DNA of 64,000 bases from NCBI GenBank assembly GCA_942493335.1, contig OW818693.1, positions 1,488,001 through 1,552,000 of the forward strand, in the 5' to 3' direction. A model generated the notes under the pieces. It searched no databases. It was not told the DNA's origin and was given only the letters and a program-made list of their open reading frames with translations. The stretch comes from JAEWSN01 sp942493335 (lineage in GTDB: Bacteria > Bacillota > Clostridia > DSM-8532). Of this stretch, positions 40,588 to 49,104 are shown one piece after another; within the stretch, counting starts at the first letter, position 1, and each line of letters opens with the position of its first letter. The translations under genes and the position numbers were made by a program.

Positions 40588-42642
40588 TCATCCGCGTCCG
40601 GCGCCCATCCTGTTCACCATGGTGTCAATCATCTCGTCGATGACTTTGATATTCTTGGATGCCGCATTATAGGCGTATTTGAACTTGATCATGTTGCCCA
40701 TTTCCTCATCAAGGGATACGCCCATGATGCTCTGGCGCAGAGCATCCGCCTGGTCCACCAGACTCTTCTGGTTGTTCATGATGCTTTCCGCATCATAACC
40801 GGTGTTGCCGATCTGCAGGATGACATTCTGGTAGTATGTGTCAAGGCTCAGGGACTTGGTTCGTCCGGTCATGAGCATCTTGTTCCGCAATCCGGCAATG
40901 GTGAGTGCCACGGAGTTGTCCCCGTTTGCATTCGTCGTACCGGCAACCAGCGCATTCACATCGGTCAGGTTGTTGTTGAGCTTGATATTCCCCATCTCCA
41001 GCGGCCGTGTCGTGGTCATCTGCTGGAAGAAATCCGCTCCGGCCATGCCGTCCAGCGTTGTACCGCTCTTGTGCAGATAATTCACTTCGCGCATCATGAT
41101 GTTCAGCATGGCATTCAGTTGGCGCCGTACACCGGAAACAATGTTCGTACTCTCCACATCCGTGGCCATCCGGGTATTCACTTCGGTTGAGATGTCGGTT
41201 CCCATCTGTTTCAGCATGCCGGGAAAGCCCAAAGCGTTGAAGTCGTATGTATTGCCATTGGTTGATTTGGTGATCTCCGACCATGCCAGCTCTCCCGCAT
41301 CAAGAACAACCGTGCTGTTGTCCTGCGCCACAGAGAAGCTGATGTTGCCGGCGGTCAGCTGTGCAATCCAGCTGTTGGCGGTAGCAGGAGTTACGGGCGT
41401 CATCGGGTCGTTGCCACCCATGCTTTCTCCCGTGAACAACTGTGCAATCCTGTTCGTCGTTGAAGGAACTGGCAGGGATGCCGTATATCCGGCTAAAGCC
41501 GTGCCAAAATCAAACGAGGTGAGCCCCGTCGGTACCAGTGCAAGCAAAGCGGTCTTGAAGCTCGCCGCATCCGGGTATTGATCGTTATGCAGGGTTCCCG
41601 CGCCATCAAAGGTGACCAGTCGATAAGTCGGGGTCAAGCCTCTGGCGGTCGTTTCATTGACAAGCTGATCGATATTCCCTTGAAGGTTGGCGAGATAAGC
41701 GCCACTCGTGCTTGAGGTATCCACCATGAAGGTGATTTCGGTATCCGTATTGGGCGACCCGTTGTCCACGCTGCCCGCAGCACCGGAAACTTCTCCTCGT
41801 CCTTCCAGCAGACCCTTGATGATACCCTGCCCGACCTTGACTTCGATATCATAGCCTTCCAGCATGGGCGTGTAAAAATTGGATTGCAGCCCGTTCGACC
41901 GGGCCTCAAGGTTGGTCTGTTCCCCCTTGGACACAAGGAAGTAACCCCCCACCATCAAATCCATCTGCCCATCGGTAGCCGTATTCGTATCCACCGTAAC
42001 AAGCTTGGACAGCCTGTCCACCAGCGTGTTCCGTTGATCATAAAAGTCATTCGGGAGATTGCCGGCGGCTTCGGCTGAAGCGATCTTCACGTTGAGATCA
42101 GCGACTTTCCTGGTGATTTCGTTCACTTCCTCGACACGCCGCTTGACTTCCGCATTCAGATCGCTCTGCAGTTTGTTGATCTGGCTTCCGACGTGATTCA
42201 CGTAGTTGACCAGCGAATCAGCCCGCTGCCGAACCAAAGAACGGATGGTCAGGCTTTCCGGCGCCTTCGACAGCTCCTGCCAGGAATCCCAGAATTGATT
42301 CATGGCGGTCTGCAGACCCTCCTTCATGGGTTCCCCGACGATGGCCTGCAAATCCTCGACAGCCTTGTACCGGGTCTCCCAGTAGCCGAGGGAATTGCTG
42401 TCCGTACGCACCAGATTGTCCTGGAAAAGATCACGAATCTGGCGGATCTGCTGGACATTGACGCCCATCTCCACACGCCAGTTGCCGTATGACTTGGTCG
42501 GCGCACCGACCAGAATGGCGCCTTGCCGGGAATACCCTTCCGTGCCAAGGTTGGAAACATTGTGCCCGGTGACTTCAAGGGCCTTTTGGTTGGCATTCAT
42601 GCCGGTCATTGCGATATCGAGTCCAAAGAAGCTGATGGACAA
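40588..42642 (-). CDS. flgK: FlgK paralogue with a von Willebrand A-like insertion
   Basis: A 684-residue FlgK-type protein. Its ends are canonical (SFFGLDIAMTGMNANQKALEVTGHNVSNLGTEGYSRQ at the start; GVSLDEEMGNMIKFKYAYNAASK near the end). Residues about 301-470 (DNA about 41233-41744) are an inserted domain resembling VWA: a TFMVDTSST strand, YRLVTFDGAGT, a TSFDFGTAL segment and TNRIAQLFTGESMGGND. The usual TDG of the third metal motif reads TG, so metal binding may be lost. The start is TTG 42642 with GGAGGTG upstream. It lies between flgN and flgK copy 1. Confidence 0.9.
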   Translation of the reverse strand: MSISFFGLDIAMTGMNANQKALEVTGHNVSNLGTEGYSRQGAILVGAPTKSYGNWRVEMGVNVQQIRQIRDLFQDNLVRTDSNSLGYWETRYKAVEDLQAIVGEPMKEGLQTAMNQFWDSWQELSKAPESLTIRSLVRQRADSLVNYVNHVGSQINKLQSDLNAEVKRRVEEVNEITRKVADLNVKIASAEAAGNLPNDFYDQRNTLVDRLSKLVTVDTNTATDGQMDLMVGGYFLVSKGEQTNLEARSNGLQSNFYTPMLEGYDIEVKVGQGIIKGLLEGRGEVSGAAGSVDNGSPNTDTEITFMVDTSSTSGAYLANLQGNIDQLVNETTARGLTPTYRLVTFDGAGTLHNDQYPDAASFKTALLALVPTGLTSFDFGTALAGYTASLPVPSTTNRIAQLFTGESMGGNDPMTPVTPATANSWIAQLTAGNISFSVAQDNSTVVLDAGELAWSEITKSTNGNTYDFNALGFPGMLKQMGTDISTEVNTRMATDVESTNIVSGVRRQLNAMLNIMMREVNYLHKSGTTLDGMAGADFFQQMTTTRPLEMGNIKLNNNLTDVNALVAGTTNANGDNSVALTIAGLRNKMLMTGRTKSLSLDTYYQNVILQIGNTGYDAESIMNNQKSLVDQADALRQSIMGVSLDEEMGNMIKFKYAYNAASKNIKVIDEMIDTMVNRMGAGRG

Positions 42643-42661
42643 GTGTTCCACCTCCAATCGG

Positions 42662-42686
42662 TTTCAGGTATTTCAGGTTTCAGGAA
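42662..42686. repeat. Short tandem units across the flgN stop
   Basis: CCTGAAA occurs three times on the minus strand (spacing 7-9 bp), with the flgN TGA (42680-42682) inside the first copy. Confidence 0.6.
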
Positions 42687-43186
42687 TGCAGGTCCATGAC
42701 TGAACGATAGGGCACATCCCCTGAAAGATCCCGGCCGCCCCGGCCGTATTTGGGAATGGAAGCAGCCGGCTTGGCCAGCAGCTGGATGTTGAAGTTGACA
42801 AAATCAAGTGATTGCTTCAGCAGTTCGGCATTCAACTGATTCAACCGGACCAGCTCGCCCATTGCATTCTGCAACTTTGCCTGCATATCTGAAAGGGGCT
42901 TGGCTTCCGATTCTCCCAGTTTGGCGCAAACAGCCGACATGTTCGGACTTTTGTCTGACAGCCCAAGCTGCGAGGCGAGTTTGTCGTTCAACTGGATGCG
43001 TACCTTCTCCAACTGGGAAAGCTGTTCCGCCATCCCCTGTTCGCGCTGGGTCAAGGCTGACAGCTCAAGCGTGCGATTGTGGACGAGGTGCCCGGTTTTT
43101 TCCTTGCCGAGGGCAACAATGCCGCCAATGAGCATCTCTTCATATTCAAGCGCCTTCAGCAGGTTCGCCAGCAGTGTCCCTTCCAT
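42680..43186 (-). CDS. flgN: Flagellar chaperone FlgN
   Basis: A 168-residue helical protein with the FlgN layout: a long amphipathic helix (LLKALEYEEMLIGGIVALGKEK), a charged middle, and a C-terminal LNQLNAELLKQSLDFVNFNIQLL helix. It chaperones FlgK and FlgL, which are encoded just downstream. The start at 43186 has GGAGGG. Confidence 0.88.
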   Translation of the reverse strand: MEGTLLANLLKALEYEEMLIGGIVALGKEKTGHLVHNRTLELSALTQREQGMAEQLSQLEKVRIQLNDKLASQLGLSDKSPNMSAVCAKLGESEAKPLSDMQAKLQNAMGELVRLNQLNAELLKQSLDFVNFNIQLLAKPAASIPKYGRGGRDLSGDVPYRSVMDLHS

Positions 43187-43233
43187 CTCGTCCCTCCGCC
43201 CCGGAAGTTTCCCTCCCGAGGTACTCATCCTAT

Positions 43234-43261
43234 ATATCGGCCTGAAGGGGTAAGCGGATTA
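43234..43261 (-). promoter_or_regulatory. Candidate sigma-28 promoter before flgN
   Basis: A good -10 GCCGATAT (43234-43241) has TAATCCGC (43254-43261) 12 bp upstream, one base off the usual 11-bp spacing and weak at the -35. It would give a flgN-flgK-flgK-flgL-fliW-csrA transcript. Confidence 0.5.
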
Positions 43262-43362
43262 GTTGAATTTCCCAAAACCCGCATCCTTTCACACTTATAG
43301 AAATAGCAATTACCATGTTGCGCAGGGTGGATTCCGATCTTCCTTGATCTGTCCATTGAGGT

Positions 43363-43402
43363 AAAAAAAACAGGACGCCCAGATAATCTGAGGATCCTGT
43401 CT
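43363..43402 (-). terminator. Terminator after flgM
   Basis: An outer CAGGA/TCCTG stem and an inner CAGA/TCTG stem are followed by eight T on the minus strand. It separates flgM from flgN, so flgN onward should have its own promoter. Confidence 0.75.
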
Positions 43403-43460
43403 TGATATGACTCGATTGCAGGTCAGACATGGGTGCGAACGAATTCGTTCCCGGATCCGA

Positions 43461-43748
43461 CTATGCCCGTTTTGTCGAGAAAGATGCGATCAGTTTGTCC
43501 GCGACTCCTTCGGATGCGACCTTATAGGTCCCATTCTGAACCGGTCCGGACAACTCCGCCACCTTGGATTCCCGTACATCCGGAACACTGCGGAGGGCCT
43601 TCATGACCGTAGCAAAATCCTTCGCCGGTCCGGAAATGGTCAACTCATCCTTCTTGCCCGCTACTTCACGGGAGCCGGAGACCTTGTCCACCCTTGCCTT
43701 GTTGTTGTATACCGGCGCAACGCCCGGCATGTTTCCCCAAATCTTCAT
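43461..43748 (-). CDS. flgM: Anti-sigma-28 factor FlgM
   Basis: A 95-residue FlgM. The N-terminal YNNKARVDKV and central KKDELTISGPAKDFATVMKAL segments match the family, with the sigma-binding region in the C-terminal half (VASEGVADKLIASF). It holds the flagellar sigma factor inactive until hook completion. I choose the start at 43748 (MKIWGNM), since GAGGG is then 6-8 bp upstream; an ATG two codons earlier would be too close. Confidence 0.9.
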   Translation of the reverse strand: MKIWGNMPGVAPVYNNKARVDKVSGSREVAGKKDELTISGPAKDFATVMKALRSVPDVRESKVAELSGPVQNGTYKVASEGVADKLIASFSTKRA

Positions 43749-43855
43749 GGTCATCCCTCGATTCGTCTTGGTCGGCAACCGTTTCAACCGGCTACACTTT
43801 CTATATCGTCAGGACCAAGCAGAACCTTTATAGGCGAATTGGAAAAACACGATCT

Positions 43856-44278
43856 TCAGTCGTGATGTTTGTAACGAAGACCCCTTTCCTTTTCCTCCGG
43901 TGTTTCCTTGGAGGCGGCAGGCTTTTCCTGCACAAGATTCCGACCGGCTTTCATCATGTCCCGCGCAAGCGTTGCCGAGCAGGTGTTGCAGAAACGGCCG
44001 CTGCGGATCCGCGCGCCGCAGTTTTCGCAGTTGATGGAAATCGGGCTGTTTTCCGCAACTTCCAGCCGTCCATCCTTCAGATACTTATGGATGGTGGCCT
44101 GCGAGACTTCCGTGGCATCGGAAACTTCCTGGACAGAGGCACCTGGAAAGTCCCGAACGAATTTCCGCACCTTGTTGAACTCTTCCTCTTCAAGCTTCTT
44201 ACAATCTTCGCATAGCTGCGGTCCCATCGACCACATGATGATGCGCTTGCACTTTCTGCAATTTCTGACTTCAGCCAT
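43856..44278 (-). CDS. yvyF: YvyF-type flagellar regulator, paralogue 1
   Basis: A 140-residue protein with an N-terminal zinc ribbon (CRKC...CEDC), a helix-turn-helix-like region (VSDATEVSQATIHKYLKDGRLEV) and a second zinc ribbon (CENCG...CNTC). It matches the TIGR03826/YvyF family encoded next to flgM in many Bacillota. It sits between comF and flgM, the classical place. The start at 44278 has CGGAGG. A paralogue lies at 14242-14670. Confidence 0.9.
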   Translation of the reverse strand: MAEVRNCRKCKRIIMWSMGPQLCEDCKKLEEEEFNKVRKFVRDFPGASVQEVSDATEVSQATIHKYLKDGRLEVAENSPISINCENCGARIRSGRFCNTCSATLARDMMKAGRNLVQEKPAASKETPEEKERGLRYKHHD

Positions 44279-44353
44279 TTGGCACCTCCGAGTCATGATT
44301 CGGCGCCTGTCATCGCTGACGGGTTGCCATATGATTCCATAATACAGGTCCGG

Positions 44354-45058
44354 TCAGGCAAAAGCAATCGTGGATGCATGAATGATCACGGTCTCAGGGG
44401 CAATGCCTGCATCCCCGTATGCCCTGCGTATGGCGGCAGCGCATGAGCGCAGGGTACTGCCGGTTGTGGCTACATCATCCAGAAGAAGAATCTTTGGAAC
44501 TGCAGGCAGTTCTCCTCCCGGGATCGGAGCAAAACTGTCTTCCAGTACCTTGAACCGCTCCTGTCGGCTCAGGCCGTTCTGGGAAACCGTACGTCTGCAT
44601 TTTTCAACCGCCCGGCCGAAAACCGGTACCTCCAGATACTTACCCAGGGATTCGGCGAGAATCACGGCCTGATTGTAACCACGCGCGCGTTCCTTTCGAG
44701 GGTGCATGGGAACCGGGATGACCGCGGCAAAATCCGGACAGATCTCCATCTGACGGACAGCCTCCGCCAGAAGAAAGGCCAATGTATCGGCATTGCGCGG
44801 ACGGCCGTTGTACTTCATCTCGCGGATGGCATGTTCCATGCCGCCCGCATAAGGAAATGGGCTGTACCATGCGTCCAGTTCCGGCCATTCCGGGCAGGTT
44901 CTCCACTGGGGCTCTTCCGGCTCCAGAATGCCCATGCAGGGTTCACAGACCAGTATCCCGGCCTGCATCGGCAGAACGGCATCGCAAAGAACGCAACGGG
45001 CGGGGAACAATAGCCTCAGCCATTTCTCGGTTCTGCCCGGTGCTTCATTGTTTTGCAT
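44354..45058 (-). CDS. comF: ComF family protein
   Basis: A 234-residue ComFC-like protein with an N-terminal zinc-finger pair (CVLCD...CEPC) and a phosphoribosyltransferase-like domain with the PRPP-type loop ILLLDDVATTGSTL (about residue 195). Family members are needed for DNA uptake during transformation. The start at 45058 lies inside the end of recD2 (14-bp overlap) with GGAAGGGG upstream. Confidence 0.9.
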   Translation of the reverse strand: MQNNEAPGRTEKWLRLLFPARCVLCDAVLPMQAGILVCEPCMGILEPEEPQWRTCPEWPELDAWYSPFPYAGGMEHAIREMKYNGRPRNADTLAFLLAEAVRQMEICPDFAAVIPVPMHPRKERARGYNQAVILAESLGKYLEVPVFGRAVEKCRRTVSQNGLSRQERFKVLEDSFAPIPGGELPAVPKILLLDDVATTGSTLRSCAAAIRRAYGDAGIAPETVIIHASTIAFA

Positions 45059-47507
45059 TCGCTGCCCCTTCCTCCAATCGTCGTGCCAGACCACTATGCC
45101 GTTCCTGGCTCGCCGTATTGCGGATCATCCGCTCCAGCATGGCTTCGGCGCCGACCATCACAACCATTCGTCTTGCCCGCGTGATGGCCGTATATAGCAG
45201 ATTCCGGCACGCAAGCACATCCGGAAGTCCGGCGAGCGGCAGGACCACGACCGGGTATTCGCTGCCCTGGCTTTTGTGGACAGTCACCGCATAGGCCTGT
45301 TCCAAACCTTCAAGCTGCTCGAACCCATATTCAGCCTGCCTGCCGTCATCAAAAAGGACCGTCGAGACTCTGGTTTTGGGGTTGACTTCGATCAGGGTGC
45401 CCATATCGCCGTTATATACGCCTTCGCCTGTCACAGGCATTCCCTCCCGGTCCAACTGGGTCCAGGCCAAACGATAATCATTCCGATTCTGCATGACGCG
45501 GTCTCCCTCGCGAAAGGAGGATACCATGCGTTTGGCTCCCCGGCCGGTTGTCGGTGGATTCAGCGCCTCCTGCAGAAGTCGGTTGAGGTTCTCGACGCCT
45601 GCCGCTCCTTTTCGCATCGGGGAAAGCACCTGGATATCCGCATAAGGATCAAATCCATAGCGTTCCGGCAATTCCACCTGGCACAGACGCACCACTGTCT
45701 GTGCGACCTCTGCAGCCTTGAAACGGCGAACCAGGTGGAATTCCCCGTATTCATCCGAGAATTCGGGGAATCGGCCTTCGAGGATCCCCTGTGCATTCGC
45801 CGCGATCCTGCTGCCGTCCGACTGCCGGAAGACCTGGCGCAGACGGGTGACCGGCAGGATGCCGCAATCAATCAGGTCTCCAAGCACCCGACCGGCTCCG
45901 ACGGATGGCAGCTGTTCCGCGTCCCCGACCAGAATGAGCCGTGTCCCATCTGCGCATGCCTGCAGCAGGGCATCGAACATGGCGAGATCCAGCATGGAAG
46001 CCTCATCGACGATCACGACCCCCGCTTCGAGCGGATCCTCCGCATTTCGGCGGAAACGGGGCGTATCGCCCACGGAAACATCATAGGCGACTTCCAGCAG
46101 ACGGTGCAGGGTTCTCGCTTCCAGCCCGGTCGCATCCGCCATCCGCCGTGCCGCCCGACCAGTGGGTGCGGATAGGGCCAGTTCGAATCCATGGTCCTGG
46201 AACAGACGGACCAGACCGCGGATCAACGTTGTCTTCCCCGTGCCCGGACCGCCCGTGATGACAGTGACGCCATGGCTGCCGGCATCCCGGAAGACCTTGC
46301 GCTGCCCCTCGTCCCAACCCCAGGGAGCAAGCTCCTCCAACATGGCCCAATCGCCGTCATGCAGGGAAAAGGCTTCAAGAAAGCTGCAGTGCTGCAAGGC
46401 GAGAATGCGGTCCGAAACGCGCCGTTCCATTTCCTGCATCTCCGGCAGATAAACCAGGGTTTGAGCCTCGTCCGGCAAGAAGCGTTGAAGGGGCCGCTGA
46501 TTGAGCGCAAGGAAGCGCTGATCGATCTCAAGGGATTGCTCAGCGATTTCAATGGAACGCTGGATGGACGAAAGGTGAATCACAAGGAATCGTTCGATGT
46601 CCTGGTATGCTTCCTTGCACACGGCTGCAGGATCCTGCACGTTTTCCACACGCCCGGAAACAAACATATGGTCCGCTTCACCCATTTCCCCGGAATGGAT
46701 GATGAATGCCTTTTCGTCCTCCGAAATCGGTTCCGGATGGCTCAGCATATCCATAAGCCTCGTCAGGAGCAGGTTTTCCGGCATACAGGAGTTTCCGTTT
46801 TCCATGGCGTTCCGAAGCAGCCAGGTTGCCGCAGCCCGAATCCGCCGTGCATCTGTCCGCTTGATTCCGCAGGCCGAAGCAGCCTTGTCCGCTTCCAGAA
46901 AGGACGCGTCCACTCCGTGTGAAAGCAGACAGTAGGGGTCTTCGCGGATCAGGGTCGGCGCGCCGACGCCGAATCGGGTCACCGCTTTTCGCGCCCGGTC
47001 CGGTGCCAGCCCGATATCGGACAACCACTGTGCGATTTCCCTGTAAGCCAGAACCTGATGCGCTTCCTGGGATGCCGTCAATGCCTTGTCCGCCATGATC
47101 CCGGGAATCTCTGTCAATTGCAGGGGATCCTCCAGCAGGAGCCGCATGGAATCCTCCCGGTACCGCTCAAGCACCCGATGCAGCGCGACAGGGCCGAGTG
47201 CCTTCACCATTCCCGCGAGAAGCTTTCTGATCCCCTCCAGGTCCGATGGCATGTCCCGCCGGACCTGGGCAAAGGCAAATTGGCGTCCATGCTCCGGGTG
47301 CTGCACCCAGCTGCCGTTAAGCTGCAGGATTTCTCCGGGCATGGGAAAAGGAACCAATCCGCATGCACGGACGGTTCCCTCCCTTGTCTCCAACAGCAGG
47401 ACCCCGTAGCCGGAGTCCGTATTCTCATGCAATACCTTTCCGATGGAACCGGAAAGGGCTTCCGGGCTGATGGAACCGGATGGGATTTCCGGGCCAACGC
47501 CACTCAC
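45045..47507 (-). CDS. recD2: RecD2-type DNA helicase
   Basis: An 820-residue superfamily 1B helicase. An N-terminal OB-like segment and helix-hairpin-helix region come first, then Walker A GGPGTGKTT (about residue 440), Walker B VVIVDEASMLD, SPMRKG, and motif VI YTAITRAR. RecD2 occurs in bacteria without RecBC partners and acts in repair and fork processing. I choose GTG 47507, which overlaps the metK stop (GTGA) and has AAAGGGA upstream; an ATG 48 bp earlier lacks a site. It is thus coupled to metK. Confidence 0.92.
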   Translation of the reverse strand: MSGVGPEIPSGSISPEALSGSIGKVLHENTDSGYGVLLLETREGTVRACGLVPFPMPGEILQLNGSWVQHPEHGRQFAFAQVRRDMPSDLEGIRKLLAGMVKALGPVALHRVLERYREDSMRLLLEDPLQLTEIPGIMADKALTASQEAHQVLAYREIAQWLSDIGLAPDRARKAVTRFGVGAPTLIREDPYCLLSHGVDASFLEADKAASACGIKRTDARRIRAAATWLLRNAMENGNSCMPENLLLTRLMDMLSHPEPISEDEKAFIIHSGEMGEADHMFVSGRVENVQDPAAVCKEAYQDIERFLVIHLSSIQRSIEIAEQSLEIDQRFLALNQRPLQRFLPDEAQTLVYLPEMQEMERRVSDRILALQHCSFLEAFSLHDGDWAMLEELAPWGWDEGQRKVFRDAGSHGVTVITGGPGTGKTTLIRGLVRLFQDHGFELALSAPTGRAARRMADATGLEARTLHRLLEVAYDVSVGDTPRFRRNAEDPLEAGVVIVDEASMLDLAMFDALLQACADGTRLILVGDAEQLPSVGAGRVLGDLIDCGILPVTRLRQVFRQSDGSRIAANAQGILEGRFPEFSDEYGEFHLVRRFKAAEVAQTVVRLCQVELPERYGFDPYADIQVLSPMRKGAAGVENLNRLLQEALNPPTTGRGAKRMVSSFREGDRVMQNRNDYRLAWTQLDREGMPVTGEGVYNGDMGTLIEVNPKTRVSTVLFDDGRQAEYGFEQLEGLEQAYAVTVHKSQGSEYPVVVLPLAGLPDVLACRNLLYTAITRARRMVVMVGAEAMLERMIRNTASQERHSGLARRLEEGAANAKQ

Positions 47508-48697
47508 AGGGCCGCATCCCTTTTCAGTTGTTCTGCCTTGTCGGTGCGTTCCCATGTGAAGTCGGCGTCATCGCGGCCAAAATGACCATAGGCAGCCGTT
47601 TTACGGTAAATCGGGCGGCGCAGGTCGAGCATCTGGATGATGCCGGCAGGACGCAGATCGAAATGTTCGAGAATCAATGCGGACAGTTTTTCTTCGGAAA
47701 CCTTGCCGGTTCCGAACGTATCCACCAGCACAGACACAGGATGCGCCACGCCGATGGCATAAGCAAGCTGCACTTCGCAACGCTCCGCCAAGCCGGCCGC
47801 CACGATGTTCTTCGCCACATACCGGGCGGCATACGCGGCGGAACGGTCGACCTTGGTCGGATCCTTGCCGGAGAATGCGCCGCCACCATGACGACCCATG
47901 CCGCCATACGTATCGACGATGATTTTCCGACCGGTCAAGCCGGAGTCGCCCATCGGACCACCAATAACGAAACGGCCGGTCGGGTTGATCAGGAAGCGTG
48001 TCTTTTCATCCAGCAACTCGGCAGGGAGTACGGGACGGACAACTTTTTCGATGATCTCGCGCTCGATTTCGTCATGTTCCACTTCCGGTCCATGCTGTGT
48101 GGAAATGACCACCGTATCGATACGGACCGGTTTGTTCCCCTCATATTCGACCGTCACCTGGCTCTTGCCATCCGGCCGCAGCCAGGCGAGCTGCCCGGCT
48201 TTGCGAACATCGGTCAGTTTTTTGGTGAGTTTGTGCGCAAGGGAGATGGGCATCGGCATCAGTTCCGGTGTCTCATTGCAGGCAAATCCGAACATCATGC
48301 CCTGATCCCCGGCGCCGATGGTGTCAAAATGATCCTTGTCCTTCGGATCCTGCTTCATCTCCAGTGCCGCATCCACGCCCATGGCAATGTCGGGGGACTG
48401 CTCGTGGATGGCGGTGAGAACGGAACAGGTCTCGCTGTCGAACCCGTATTTCGCGCGATCATACCCGATGTCGCGGACGGTGTCACGGACGATCTTCTGG
48501 ATGTCCACGTAGCAATCGGTGGTGATTTCGCCCATGACAAGCACAAGGCCGGTTGTGGTGGCAGTTTCGCACGCGACGCGCGCATTGGGGTCCTGCGCCA
48601 GCATGGCGTCGAGAATGGCGTCGGAGATGTTGTCGCACATTTTGTCGGGATGACCTTCGGTGACAGATTCGGAAGTGAAAAGCCTGCGATTTGACAT
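47504..48697 (-). CDS. metK: S-adenosylmethionine synthetase
   Basis: A 397-residue MetK making SAM from methionine and ATP. FTSESVTEGHPDKMCD, GAGDQG and the GGGAFSGKDPTKVDRSAAY signature are intact. The start at 48697 has AAAGGAG. Its leader carries a SAM-I riboswitch with a terminator, so expression should fall when SAM is high. recD2 and comF are overlapped downstream. Confidence 0.97.
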   Translation of the reverse strand: MSNRRLFTSESVTEGHPDKMCDNISDAILDAMLAQDPNARVACETATTTGLVLVMGEITTDCYVDIQKIVRDTVRDIGYDRAKYGFDSETCSVLTAIHEQSPDIAMGVDAALEMKQDPKDKDHFDTIGAGDQGMMFGFACNETPELMPMPISLAHKLTKKLTDVRKAGQLAWLRPDGKSQVTVEYEGNKPVRIDTVVISTQHGPEVEHDEIEREIIEKVVRPVLPAELLDEKTRFLINPTGRFVIGGPMGDSGLTGRKIIVDTYGGMGRHGGGAFSGKDPTKVDRSAAYAARYVAKNIVAAGLAERCEVQLAYAIGVAHPVSVLVDTFGTGKVSEEKLSALILEHFDLRPAGIIQMLDLRRPIYRKTAAYGHFGRDDADFTWERTDKAEQLKRDAAL

Positions 48698-48802
48698 AAG
48701 TTGTGTACTCCTTTCAAAAAGCCCAATGACGGGCGGTGTGTTGGTACGGGCTGCAGCCAACGGTCTTTGTCCGGAGACATGAAAAAACCCCTGCATCCGG
48801 CA

Positions 48803-48848
48803 CAAAAACCAGACGAAGAGATTCATAAAAACTCTTTTCCTCATCTGG
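48803..48848 (-). terminator. Intrinsic terminator of the metK riboswitch
   Basis: CCAGA/TCTGG and AAGAG/CTCTT pair around a T-rich loop and are followed by TTTTT on the minus strand. Its 5' arm overlaps the 3' strand of riboswitch helix P1 (48837-48845). This is the expected expression platform: SAM-stabilised P1 would normally free the terminator, though the exact antiterminator was not folded. Confidence 0.7.
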
Positions 48849-48942
48849 CAGGTGGTGAAACCCGCGGGAATTGGCACCATGTCCTTTCGGCCGGTTGCCG
48901 GGTTTCATCGGGCCCAATCCCTCCACCTCTCTTGATAAGGAA
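48837..48942 (-). promoter_or_regulatory. SAM-I (S-box) riboswitch aptamer upstream of metK
   Basis: The minus strand reads TTCCTTATCAAGAGAGGTGG, then GGGATTGGGCCCGATGAAACCC, GGCAACC, GGTGCCAATTCC and GATGAGGAA. These are the conserved S-box blocks in order. P1 is formed by TTCCTTATC (48934-48942) with GATGAGGAA (48837-48845). It lies about 140 nt upstream of metK. Nothing else was seen in the rest of 48698-49104 apart from the terminator and promoter. Confidence 0.97.
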
Positions 48943-48960
48943 CCATATTCAGTTGTTCCC

Positions 48961-48990
48961 ATTCTAACAGAGGTGGAAACGAAGCGTCAA
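48961..48990 (-). promoter_or_regulatory. Promoter of the metK leader
   Basis: TTGACG (48985-48990) and TAGAAT (48961-48966) are 18 bp apart on the minus strand, about 20 bp upstream of the riboswitch P1. Confidence 0.7.
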
Positions 48991-49104
48991 GAAAATCCGT
49001 CCAGACAATCGATTCGACCAGGCCATTCGTTCAATCGATTCTCGAAGGCAAGGCCATAAACCAGTCACTGTCTGGGATCTCTGCATCAGGAATGCAAACG
49101 GACC

